Part shown: piece after piece, positions 7,070-14,472 of the stretch
Position numbering within the stretch: position 1 is the first letter of the stretch
Layout: every line of letters starts with the position of its first letter
Origin: Oribacterium sp. UBA5894
GTDB taxonomy: Bacteria; Bacillota; Clostridia; Lachnospirales; Lachnospiraceae
Assembly (NCBI GenBank): GCA_002431355.1
Contig: DJEQ01000122.1
Location: forward strand, 1-20,944
Reading direction: 5' to 3'
DNA: 20,944 bases
Program-made: the position numbers and the translations under genes
Notes under the pieces: model-generated
What the model was told of the DNA's origin: nothing
The model's database searches: none
The model's input: the letters and a program-made list of their open reading frames with translations, nothing else

Positions 7070-7621
7070 CTAGGAAAAAAATGAAAAGAGCAATGCAGAG
7101 AGCGCAGGAATCGTACATGGAATCCACGGAAAAGAAGCGCCGCGCATACTGCGGCCACGGAAACGTCCATAGAGAAGAAGCAGCATACTGATGAAAAAGC
7201 CCACCAGAATGCCGGAGAAAAGCAGGAGCAGCATGGCACGCATGGAAAGGAAGAGACCGGAAATGAGAAGGAAGAGTGCATCGCCGAAGCCGAGGGATTC
7301 CTGAGAAAGTCGGCTGATCAGTGTGGCGATGAGTCCGGGCAGCAGGGGCAGCAGCACCGCGCAGAAAGCAGCCAGAAAGGCCGGAGTCGCGGAAGTCTGC
7401 ATCGGGGCTGTGAGGATTTCGAGCCCTGTGGGCTGCATCCACATGTGTTCGCTTGGGATGCGCTCTATGCCTTCCTGTATATGAAAGCACAGGGACAAAA
7501 GGCCTGGACACAGGAAAATCAGGTGCAGTCCCAGAGGGACCGTGCGCGTTCGAAGGTCATAGAGGATGCAGAGAAGTGCATAGATGAAGTAGATGAAGAA
7601 AAAAACCGCAGGGTTCCGCAT
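7070..7621 (-). CDS. Prepilin peptidase 2 (A24 family, TadV/CpaA-like)
   Basis: A 183-residue polytopic membrane aspartyl protease that would cleave the leader of Flp-type prepilins and pseudopilins at the cytoplasmic face. The two catalytic aspartates of the A24 family are visible: D22 in YDLRTRTVP and D114 in the GFGD motif (111-114). About six hydrophobic segments surround them. It has no methyltransferase domain, as is normal for TadV. An upstream in-frame ATG at 7660 exists, but AAGGGAG (7629-7635) lies 7 bases from the ATG at 7621, which is preferred. It is the second A24 peptidase of the operon and differs strongly from the first (15610-16083), with a longer loop between the two active-site aspartates. 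Confidence 0.85.
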   Translation of the reverse strand: MRNPAVFFFIYFIYALLCILYDLRTRTVPLGLHLIFLCPGLLSLCFHIQEGIERIPSEHMWMQPTGLEILTAPMQTSATPAFLAAFCAVLLPLLPGLIATLISRLSQESLGFGDALFLLISGLFLSMRAMLLLLFSGILVGFFISMLLLLYGRFRGRSMRGASFPWIPCTIPALSALLFSFFS

Positions 7622-7717
7622 TTCTGTTCTCCCTTTCTTTTTTATGATCGGATGTGCCATGGATATCCTGCCTGCAGGAAGTCTTTTACAAGCTGTTCGG
7701 AAGCCATCCGTAGACGC

Positions 7718-8602
7718 TTATCCACAGCGTACGCAGGCATGCTTTCCGTAGGATTCTGCTTCAGAACGCTTCATATCCTGTACGTTACTTGAAATGGTGC
7801 GGCAGCTCGGGGTGGTGTGATAGCTTCGGGCCGCCAGGGTATAATACACGGTTTCCATCGAGAGATTCGGTCGGCAGGTCGCGCAGGGACTGTACTTTCC
7901 GCCAAATTTGTTTCGCAGGGTGCGCATGTCCTCGCCGCGCGCTTCCAGAATGTCATGGGTGAGGTAGCTGCAGGCACGTGTCGTATGAAAGACATCGGTG
8001 TCACGCGTGCTTACATAAACGATCGGGTCGTCCACCGTGCCTTCACCGGGGCCGTCGGACCAGCGATTTCCATCGGCACCGATCCAGGCACGACGGCTGG
8101 CGACGACCTGCTGCGACAGGTGCTGAAGACCCAGTACAGAGAATGGGAGGACCGCATCATAGTTTGCAACATAGCGGATCGCTTCCTGTGAAATTTCCGA
8201 ATCCCGGAGCAGGTCGATATGCTCCATGCCCGGCTGCGCAATCTGATGCCCGAGGGCAAGCGCATTCAGTGCGGCTTCGCCCTGGCCTAAACGGTCCGGA
8301 TCCAGAGTGAGACGATCCGTTTTATCGAGATAATATTCGACGTACTTCTGCTTTGCCATGCGCTTCGCATTGGCATCCATCTGCAGAAGGGCGTTTCGCT
8401 GATGATTGAGGATCAGCATTGGCACCATGAGGACAACGCAGGCAAGGATCACCAGGGTCAATGCGAGCGCTGCCTCCACGGTGAAGGAAGAACGACAGGG
8501 CGTGGAAAGAAGACAATGTAATTTTTTCTTGTATTCGAATGCCCGGGATGGGTACCTGGAGTGTGACTTCTGCCGGGGCGCAGGTCTTCGTTTTCGCTTC
8601 AT
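7718..8602 (-). CDS. TadE-like pseudopilin with duplicated Ada-like metal-binding modules
   Basis: A 294-residue protein. A very basic N-terminus (1-38) leads to SSFTVEAALALTLVILACVV and a transmembrane helix (about 41-66), matching the TadE class III signal: Glu43 sits at +5 if cleavage falls between S38 and S39. The -1 residue would then be Ser rather than Gly. An extracytoplasmic region of about 125 residues follows, then two copies of a Cys/His module (195-243 and 252-293) with the pattern VY(V/Y)(S/T)...HTTxxC...CxxC: H206/C211/C240/C243 and H262/C267/C290/C293. These recall the Ada zinc module and the tail modules of some secreted Firmicutes proteins, with His in place of the first Cys. 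AAGGA precedes the ATG. It follows the DUF5702 gene by 10 bases. A 96-base gap without a gene lies between it and prepilin peptidase 2. Confidence 0.8.
   Translation of the reverse strand: MKRKRRPAPRQKSHSRYPSRAFEYKKKLHCLLSTPCRSSFTVEAALALTLVILACVVLMVPMLILNHQRNALLQMDANAKRMAKQKYVEYYLDKTDRLTLDPDRLGQGEAALNALALGHQIAQPGMEHIDLLRDSEISQEAIRYVANYDAVLPFSVLGLQHLSQQVVASRRAWIGADGNRWSDGPGEGTVDDPIVYVSTRDTDVFHTTRACSYLTHDILEARGEDMRTLRNKFGGKYSPCATCRPNLSMETVYYTLAARSYHTTPSCRTISSNVQDMKRSEAESYGKHACVRCG
7724..8020 (-). repeat. Tandem HTTxxC...CxxC coding repeat in the TadE-like gene
   Basis: Two diverged copies encode the C-terminal modules: copy 1 at 7874-8020 (residues 195-243) and copy 2 at 7724-7849 (residues 252-293). 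Both keep the order aromatic strand, H, four residues, C, then 22-28 residues, then CxxC. They differ elsewhere, so the duplication is old or was selected for function. Confidence 0.75.
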
Positions 8603-8612
8603 GTCATTCCTT

Positions 8613-10646
8613 CTAGTGTGTATCGTTTCGATATTTGTAGTAGCTTGAAATGGTCATAGAGTAATCGATGGTTGGCACCGTTTCTGCCACCATCTGAAGA
8701 AGGCCGGTGCCGTACATGACGTGTCGTGTGTCCGGACGCACGGACGCTTCGAGCGCATAGAGGCATTCATCGAGGGCGAAGCTCTGCTCCGGCTGCTCTC
8801 CACAGCTCTGCAGATCCTTCTCGATACAGCTTAACATCCGCTGATTGATCGTTGCCTGATGGAGAAGACCGGAACCGAGCAGAAAGGCACGGAGATAGTC
8901 CCGATAGGAGAGACCGGTGGCGCGATCATCGACCTGGGCCGACGGGTGTTCAGCGAAGCTCAGGAGACTGGAAATGTCGACGGACCAGCTGCCGGAATCA
9001 TGAAAGAGAGGCACACGGCCAGCGGACAGCAGGGTCTTTACGTCCTGAATTGCCTGAACCAGGGCCCAGATGCCGAGCACGAAGAAGGTGAAGACGGAGA
9101 TCAGTGCCGGATTTCCAGTCACGGCCAGGAAGGAGGTGACGAAAAGACGAGCCTCATTCCGTTTCTCGGCATTCGAGTAGAGGTAGATCAGGTTCATGCC
9201 TTCACGAAGTGCCACCAGCTTCGTGACAACATCAGAGAGATTGTCATAATCGCTGCCGTTCCCGCCGAGAAGATACTCGAGCTCCAGAGCACGGGCACCA
9301 CTTGGTGGAAGCTGCTCCTCGGTGACTTCTCCTGGATGATAATAATGAAAGAATTTGAAGGCATATTCGCCGAGTACGGCTACGTCGACCGGATGTGCTG
9401 TGGAATCCGCAGCGAAACGCGGCGACACATCATGAATGCGGGCGCTCGAAGGAAGGGAGGCACCGTCTGGAAGCACCAGAGAGAGCAGATTTCCTTTCAG
9501 AAGATCACTGATCTCGTCGAGCAGCGCCTTGTTTTTTGCATTGATCTTCGAAAGCTCTCCACCGTAGTGAATCAGCGTGAAGCTGTTCCAGTCGGAGGCT
9601 GCACTTCGATAAAAACGACGAATCTCATACGAAAAATCAGGTTCGTCCTCATCCTCCTCGTCCCAGGCAGCGTCGATGGCCTCGGCCAGCCACTCTTCGA
9701 AATCCTCGACGTCCTGCTCTACGCGATCGGCCTCCTGGGAGAGGGCATCCGCCTTCGTCGGCATGGACTCGATTTCTGCGCGTACGGAGCCGTTCTTTTC
9801 TACATACGCCTCGTATTCCGAGATTTCCGCATCGATGGCCTGACGACCTTCGACAGAGAGCGCTGCCGCACGGGTGTTGAAATCCTGCCGCAGTGCAGAA
9901 ACCTTTTCGGAGAGCTGATCCGCTGCCCGTGTATAGCGGGTGACCGCGTTCTGCAGCTCATTCAGGCTGTGCTGAAAGGAAGCCTTTTCAGAATAAAAGC
10001 GGTAAGGATCCTCTCTCTGCAGTGCCCTTCCAGCCTCCTGATGGGCGGCCTCCGCGCTGCGGGCGGCCGCATCCACCTGGGCAATGGCGTCCTCTACCGC
10101 CTTCAGATCCCGGGTATCGAGCTGATACTCCTTCTGGAGTGTGCGGATCTCGGCGGATTCCTCCGAACGCTGAAAAACCTTTTCGAGCTCCGGGAGGACT
10201 TCCTGCTCCTGAAAGCCATCGCCTGCGAAGGAAATGAGAGAATCAAGCAGTCCATATTTCATATAGTCCAGTACCTCCTCCTCGAAGCTGATGCCTTCTG
10301 AAAGCGGAACATGCTCCAGAAAGGAAATCGCATCCTCCTGAACATTCCCCGGAAAGAGATCCCGGGCCTCGCGATAGGGGGCCAGAAAGTCATAGAGCTC
10401 TTCCTGCAGGTCCTCGTCCGTCCGGTACTGAAGTCCGAAGATACGATAGTTTTCCCATAGAGGACGATGGTACTGTGAAAATAAGGATTCCATTGAGCTG
10501 TCGACGGCAATCTGCCAGAACAGGCGCTCGGACACCGTGCGGCAGGATTCCACAATGGTCAGAAGAAGCGCTGCGATCATGGCGAAGCTGAGTGCGAGAA
10601 AAACAGTGACCGAGCCACGGGTGTGCTTCGGATGATGGGCCTTCAT
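8613..10646 (-). CDS. DUF5702 Tad-locus protein with long coiled coil
   Basis: A 677-residue protein. Near the N-terminus RGSVTVFLALSFAMIAALLL (10-29) is a pilin-like signal followed by a transmembrane helix; Gly11 would be -1 and Phe16 holds the +5 place normally taken by Glu. The next block, ending in a YRIFGLQY-type motif near 62-69, is characteristic of DUF5702. Residues about 125-330 are rich in Ala/Glu/Arg/Gln with heptad-like spacing, predicting a long extracytoplasmic coiled coil. A hydrophobic segment near 505-535 may be a second membrane helix. The stop of the pilin gene overlaps this ATG (TGATG), implying translational coupling. It probably takes the place of TadG-like large pseudopilins in Firmicutes loci; its function is not established. 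Confidence 0.82.
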   Translation of the reverse strand: MKAHHPKHTRGSVTVFLALSFAMIAALLLTIVESCRTVSERLFWQIAVDSSMESLFSQYHRPLWENYRIFGLQYRTDEDLQEELYDFLAPYREARDLFPGNVQEDAISFLEHVPLSEGISFEEEVLDYMKYGLLDSLISFAGDGFQEQEVLPELEKVFQRSEESAEIRTLQKEYQLDTRDLKAVEDAIAQVDAAARSAEAAHQEAGRALQREDPYRFYSEKASFQHSLNELQNAVTRYTRAADQLSEKVSALRQDFNTRAAALSVEGRQAIDAEISEYEAYVEKNGSVRAEIESMPTKADALSQEADRVEQDVEDFEEWLAEAIDAAWDEEDEDEPDFSYEIRRFYRSAASDWNSFTLIHYGGELSKINAKNKALLDEISDLLKGNLLSLVLPDGASLPSSARIHDVSPRFAADSTAHPVDVAVLGEYAFKFFHYYHPGEVTEEQLPPSGARALELEYLLGGNGSDYDNLSDVVTKLVALREGMNLIYLYSNAEKRNEARLFVTSFLAVTGNPALISVFTFFVLGIWALVQAIQDVKTLLSAGRVPLFHDSGSWSVDISSLLSFAEHPSAQVDDRATGLSYRDYLRAFLLGSGLLHQATINQRMLSCIEKDLQSCGEQPEQSFALDECLYALEASVRPDTRHVMYGTGLLQMVAETVPTIDYSMTISSYYKYRNDTH

Positions 10647-10954
10647 CAGTATACACTGCTGGCCGAGCTGTCGATCTGATCGAAGATCGTGTTTAAAAGG
10701 GACTTGATACGATCCTTGAAGATCAGCACCAGCGCAATCAGTACCACGAGGATGAGTACGAGTTCAATGGTGCCGATGCCGCGATCATCCTGAAACAGCC
10801 GTCGCAGCTGCTTTCGAAGGCCCAGGATGCACTGCATAGAACAGAATAAGAAGGCCTCATAGAGCGCGTGCAGTCGACCGAAAACAGCATCCAGCACACA
10901 GTGGGAGAGGGTGATCTCGCCGGACATAGGGAACAGAGTAAAGCTTGTATTCAT
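10646..10954 (-). CDS. flp: Flp1-type type IVb pilin with long leader
   Basis: A 102-residue prepilin, the likely major subunit of the pilus. The processing site DDRG/IGTIE lies at residues 56-64: Gly59 is -1 and Glu64 is +5. The mature part would be 43 residues, almost all one hydrophobic helix (IGTIELVLILVVLIALVLIF) with a short polar tail, matching the Flp1-like family in size. The leader is 59 residues, against roughly 10-25 usually. An internal Met40 would give a normal 20-residue leader but has no ribosome binding site, whereas AGGAGG (10961-10966) is 6 bases from the ATG at 10954. It is preceded by a 180-base non-coding gap after tadC. Confidence 0.82.
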   Translation of the reverse strand: MNTSFTLFPMSGEITLSHCVLDAVFGRLHALYEAFLFCSMQCILGLRKQLRRLFQDDRGIGTIELVLILVVLIALVLIFKDRIKSLLNTIFDQIDSSASSVY

Positions 10955-11134
10955 GGGTTTCCTCCTGAGGATGTACCTCTGTATTGTGGGTGCGGTGACC
11001 TGACTGGAATGCAGTAGAAAAACCGCACGGGTGAATGATGAAAAGCGGCGCCCCTTCGACTGCACGCTGCTTTCGCTGCAGCAGAGACCGGGCATGCGCT
11101 CCGTCCGGGGTGCAGACGTTAGAAGACAGAAGAG
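10955..11134 (-). other. Gap before the pilin gene
   Basis: This 180-base non-coding stretch between the TadC-like gene and the pilin gene is the largest gap inside the operon. It holds a 7-bp inverted repeat, GTGCGGT (10990-10996) with ACCGCAC (11022-11028), and a GCTGC/GCAGC dyad near 11065-11085. I see no clear -35/-10 pair and no intrinsic terminator. It may carry an mRNA processing site or a weak promoter that raises pilin output. Confidence 0.4.
10961..10966 (-). promoter_or_regulatory. Strong ribosome binding site that decides the pilin start
   Basis: A perfect AGGAGG lies 6 bases before the ATG at 10954 and is among the best ribosome binding sites in the operon. It supports translation of the whole 59-residue leader. 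Confidence 0.75.
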
Positions 11135-12553
11135 CTAGCCGAGGGCACTCATTGCTGGCACGATGACGATCACCATGACAATCCCGAGCATTAAAAACAG
11201 TGGAAGAAGAAGCTTCGTGCCGGCCTCCTCACCGAGCCTTCGAGCGGTCGTTTTCCGCTCTTCGAAGGCATCCTCCATTTCGAGCTCGAGCATGCTTCGG
11301 AGATTCTTTGAACCGTTCTGTCGATTCTGTTCAATGAGGCTCACGAGCTTCGTATATGGCTTCAGATTTACTCTTCGTCCGAAGGAAAGGTAGATTTCGG
11401 ATTCCGGTATATTCCGCTGGAACTGAAGAACCATGGTGCGAAGCTCCTGGTACAGTGGCCGGTCCTCCTGGATGCCCCGTTCGAGGAGGGCATCAAAGTG
11501 TCGGGAGATGGTTTCCAGCGCATTTCGGATCGTGAGTCCGGCACCGATGTAGACCATGAGCTTGGAGACAAGCTCGGAGTAGTCGAGCAGCAGGAGATTC
11601 GCACGCTTTTTCTGTTCCTCTCGTTTCAGCTGCCCCTGACGCATATAGATGGCCATGGCAGCAATGACACCAAGGAGCGGCAGCCACAGGTAGCTGCGGT
11701 CACGGTGCTCACGGTAGCTGATCGGCTGCCCATCGATTTCCGTCGGGAGCGAGAGTGTATTCTCGCCGAGACTTCCCTCATCCTGCGACGTGATGGCATT
11801 CTGGAGCTGCAGCAGGAGAGACTCATAACGGGAAAGGGTCCGTGGGACAATGTTGACAGGGATACGGTATGGTGAAGAGTGGTACTGCGTCTTCAGATAA
11901 CGGGTCGTTCCTTCGCCCTCCTCCGGCACGATATCGGTGCTCATGATCAGGGAAAGGCAGCCAGTGACGACCGTTCCGGCAGGAAGTGCTTCATTATGGA
12001 GTGTGCCATCGCTGTCCATGAGATGCCGGTAGCTTCGCACGTATTCCTGGGCCGCCGTACGCCGCTCTTCTTCGGAATCGGTGGTGCTGCTTTCCTGATC
12101 GAGCTCCGGGTAGAAGTCCCAGGAGAGCTGAACGCCCTCGTCTGGCAGCTTCGTCATCAGTGTGAGATCATGCTGCAGATTTGCAAAGCTCTCTCCCTCT
12201 GGAACCACAAGCTCTTCGATTTTTTCATAGATTTCCTGGAAAACAGCATTGGCCTCTTCCTTTGTATAGCGCTTCGGACTGACCGTGATATCGAGCGGTA
12301 CCGCGTCGTCTTTAGAGAGCCCCGAAACCTCTAAGCTGATATGCTGCTTCGGCCCGCCATAGTGGCTTCGGGGGAGGCGGAAACCATCCTGAAGTACAGT
12401 GCTGCCGGAACTCGAGAGAAATGCGAGAAGGCTGAGAAGCAGGGACGCAAGGATGCACAGTCGCATCTCCTTTCGAATCTTCGGCGGGGTGGAACGAAGC
12501 TTCTGACGAAGCCCTTTCAGCCTCTTTTCGATTCCTTTTTTCAGCTTTTCCAT
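11135..12553 (-). CDS. tadC: TadC-like membrane platform protein with large extracytoplasmic insert
   Basis: A 472-residue protein. A basic cytoplasmic N-terminus (1-30) leads to TM1 (31-48), then about 238 residues (49-286) that should lie outside the membrane, TM2 (about 287-305), a type II secretion F (T2SSF) cytoplasmic domain (about 320-445) and a final TM (447-469). Typical TadC proteins are near 300 residues, and their first two helices are close together. The outer domain holds acidic stretches (around 153-165) and beta-rich parts, and has one cysteine (C199). TadC pairs with TadB to form the inner-membrane platform driven by TadA. A TGAGG sequence precedes the ATG, 2 bases after the tadB stop. 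The C-terminal half is confidently T2SSF; the inserted domain I cannot name. Confidence 0.83.
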   Translation of the reverse strand: MEKLKKGIEKRLKGLRQKLRSTPPKIRKEMRLCILASLLLSLLAFLSSSGSTVLQDGFRLPRSHYGGPKQHISLEVSGLSKDDAVPLDITVSPKRYTKEEANAVFQEIYEKIEELVVPEGESFANLQHDLTLMTKLPDEGVQLSWDFYPELDQESSTTDSEEERRTAAQEYVRSYRHLMDSDGTLHNEALPAGTVVTGCLSLIMSTDIVPEEGEGTTRYLKTQYHSSPYRIPVNIVPRTLSRYESLLLQLQNAITSQDEGSLGENTLSLPTEIDGQPISYREHRDRSYLWLPLLGVIAAMAIYMRQGQLKREEQKKRANLLLLDYSELVSKLMVYIGAGLTIRNALETISRHFDALLERGIQEDRPLYQELRTMVLQFQRNIPESEIYLSFGRRVNLKPYTKLVSLIEQNRQNGSKNLRSMLELEMEDAFEERKTTARRLGEEAGTKLLLPLFLMLGIVMVIVIVPAMSALG

Positions 12554-12555
12554 CG

Positions 12556-13347
12556 TTATACCTCAATGCTCATGATGCGTCCGGAAAGCCAGAGGGAAAA
12601 GGCATAGACCAGAAGACAGAGGGTCATGGTAATGCGCCCAAGAAGGGTCGTGTACAGTGTCTGGAAAAATTCCGGTGAGCTGAAATTCATATAAAGAATG
12701 ATCAGGAACGGAACCAGGTTCATGACCCGCTGCTCATAGCGCTTTGCGGCATTCATGGTGAGGATCTCTTCTGAAATCTGCACCTTGTCCCGGATGACCG
12801 CTGCCGTATGCTGGATGATCTTCACAAGGGGACCGCCGTTCCGCTTCGCAACGGCGAAGACCTCTGCAAAATTCGTAACATCCTCGAGCCCGGAGCGATA
12901 GGCAAAATCGGAGAGCAGGACCTCCACAGGCGTGTGGAGCGTGAAGCCATGCACGAGCTGCTCGAATTCCTGTACAATCATGGCATCCTTTGAAAAGAGA
13001 TGCTCGAGCTCTGGAATCGAGGCCCGAAAGGCATTTTCAGTCGAGTATCCGGCACTCAGGAAGGACGAGAGAATCGCGAGGGCTTCCTTGAACTGGGAAA
13101 GCAGCAGCTGCCGCCGTCGGGCACAGAGGGCCTTTCGACAGGAGAAGGGATAGAGAAAGCAGAGCGGAAGTGCCACAAAGAAGACCATACGGCTCTGATA
13201 AAAGGTATAGGCAATGAGCGCATCCGCAAGAATGGCCATGCCACTAAGGCGGACATACTCCCCGGGCGTCAGTACGTAGTCGTTATAATCGGTTGAGGAG
13301 CTTCTGCTTCGACTGGAGATCCGCAAGCTTCTGAAGCTTCTGACCAT
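12556..13347 (-). CDS. tadB: TadB, inner-membrane platform protein (T2SSF domain)
   Basis: About 263 residues if started at the ATG at 13347. Two closely spaced hydrophobic segments near residues 36-67, just after the DYNDYVLTPGEY block, precede the T2SSF domain (about 80-215, with features such as QFKEALAILSSFLSAGYS and FAVAKRNGGPLVKII). Two more helices follow at the C-terminus. TadB and TadC anchor the TadA ATPase and the growing pilus. The start is uncertain: the conserved part begins around DYNDYVL, and no ATG, GTG or TTG with a ribosome binding site lies next to it. The nearest ATG overlaps tadA by 65 bases; a TTG further in, or a non-standard start coupled to the end of tadA, is also possible. 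Confidence 0.83.
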   Translation of the reverse strand: MVRSFRSLRISSRSRSSSTDYNDYVLTPGEYVRLSGMAILADALIAYTFYQSRMVFFVALPLCFLYPFSCRKALCARRRQLLLSQFKEALAILSSFLSAGYSTENAFRASIPELEHLFSKDAMIVQEFEQLVHGFTLHTPVEVLLSDFAYRSGLEDVTNFAEVFAVAKRNGGPLVKIIQHTAAVIRDKVQISEEILTMNAAKRYEQRVMNLVPFLIILYMNFSSPEFFQTLYTTLLGRITMTLCLLVYAFSLWLSGRIMSIEV

Positions 13348-14467
13348 CGAATTTATAAAGCGGTCTGAGTGTGATTTCGTCTTGTTCAATGCCGGTGACC
13401 TCCGATATTTCCAGTACCCGGCGCTTATGGTCACGGGTACGTCCCAGGTGGACAATGATGTCAATGGCTGATTCAATCATGCTGCGAATCGCAGGCAGCG
13501 GAAGATCGGCGCCCTGCAGTACCATGGTCTGCAGACGGCGAAGCATATCCTGTGCCGAGTTTGCATGGCCGGTCGACAGGCTGCCATCATGCCCTGTATT
13601 CATGGCATTCAGCATATCGAGGGCCTCGGCTCCACGCACTTCCCCGACGATGATGCGGTCGGGGGACATTCGAAGAGAGGCGCGGATCAGATCCGCCATG
13701 CTGATGCTGCCCTCGCCCTCGGCATTGGCATTTCGTGTCTCCAGCGATACGAGGTTCGGAACCTTTCGAATCTGGAGCTCGGCCGAATCCTCAATCGTGA
13801 TGACACGCTCATCCGATGGAATATACTGACTCAGTGCATTGAGAAAGGTGGTTTTTCCGGAGTTCGTACCACCGGAAATGAAAATGTTATAGCGTGCCTC
13901 GACGAGGGAAATCAGAAAATCGGCCACCTCCCGTGTCAGAGAGTCATACAGAATCAGCTTTTCAAGCGTGATCGGCTCCGGAAACTTTCGGATGGTGACG
14001 GTGGGGCCCTTCAGTGCAATCGGTGGCAGGACGACGTGTACACGCGAACCGTCCTCGAGACGTGCATCCACAATCGGAGTACTGGTATTGACCACACGAT
14101 TGATGCGGCTCACGATGCTCTGAATCAGCTCCTCGAGCTGTGCGCGCGACTCAAAATGACGATCCCAGCGCTGCATGTGCCCCTTCTGTTCAATGAAGAT
14201 TTCCTGCTCGGAGTTGATCATGATTTCTGTCACCTCCGGACAGTCCAGCACCTCGGAGAGAACATCGAGACGGCGAAAGCTGTTAAAAACCGCGTTTCGC
14301 AGGTAGAGCTTGTCGCGAAGGCAAAGCTCCGGATGCTGTAGAAGAAGCGCGTCGATCTGCGTATAGAGTTCAGCGTCGGAAAAGCTGCGCTGCTCTTCGA
14401 GTGTGGAGAGAAGCTGCTGCTTCAGTTCTTTTTTTATTTCGTTCAGATCCTTCGTTGTATTCATCAT
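13283..14467 (-). CDS. tadA: TadA/CpaF pilus assembly ATPase
   Basis: A 394-residue type II/IV secretion ATPase that powers Flp pilus assembly at the cytoplasmic face. Walker A GGTNSGKT is at 199-206, the Asp box VITIEDSAEL at 222-231, Walker B-like IIVGEVRG at 272-279 and the His box TGHDGSLSTGHANS at 291-304. The N-terminal part (about 1-100) is the CpaF-type helical domain. No frameshift is seen and all catalytic motifs are intact. It starts 5 bases after tadZ with no clear ribosome binding site, so coupling to tadZ is likely. ATG ATG at the start makes the exact first Met ambiguous by one codon. Its 3' end overlaps tadB. Confidence 0.95.
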   Translation of the reverse strand: MMNTTKDLNEIKKELKQQLLSTLEEQRSFSDAELYTQIDALLLQHPELCLRDKLYLRNAVFNSFRRLDVLSEVLDCPEVTEIMINSEQEIFIEQKGHMQRWDRHFESRAQLEELIQSIVSRINRVVNTSTPIVDARLEDGSRVHVVLPPIALKGPTVTIRKFPEPITLEKLILYDSLTREVADFLISLVEARYNIFISGGTNSGKTTFLNALSQYIPSDERVITIEDSAELQIRKVPNLVSLETRNANAEGEGSISMADLIRASLRMSPDRIIVGEVRGAEALDMLNAMNTGHDGSLSTGHANSAQDMLRRLQTMVLQGADLPLPAIRSMIESAIDIIVHLGRTRDHKRRVLEISEVTGIEQDEITLRPLYKFDGQKLQKLADLQSKQKLLNRL

Positions 14468-14472
14468 AGTGT

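Noticed and set aside
7718..7726. TTATCCACA, a perfect DnaA box
   Set aside because: It is a single copy at the stop codon of the TadE-like gene, with no cluster or AT-rich unwinding region; probably chance.
8859..10301. 480-codon open frame on the + strand inside the DUF5702 gene
   Set aside because: It is antisense to a recognised Tad-locus gene in a packed operon and has no ribosome binding site or family features.
13325..13342. Tandem AAGCTTCTG repeat (two copies)
   Set aside because: It encodes repeated Gln-Lys-Leu at the end of TadA and is too short to be a meaningful DNA element.
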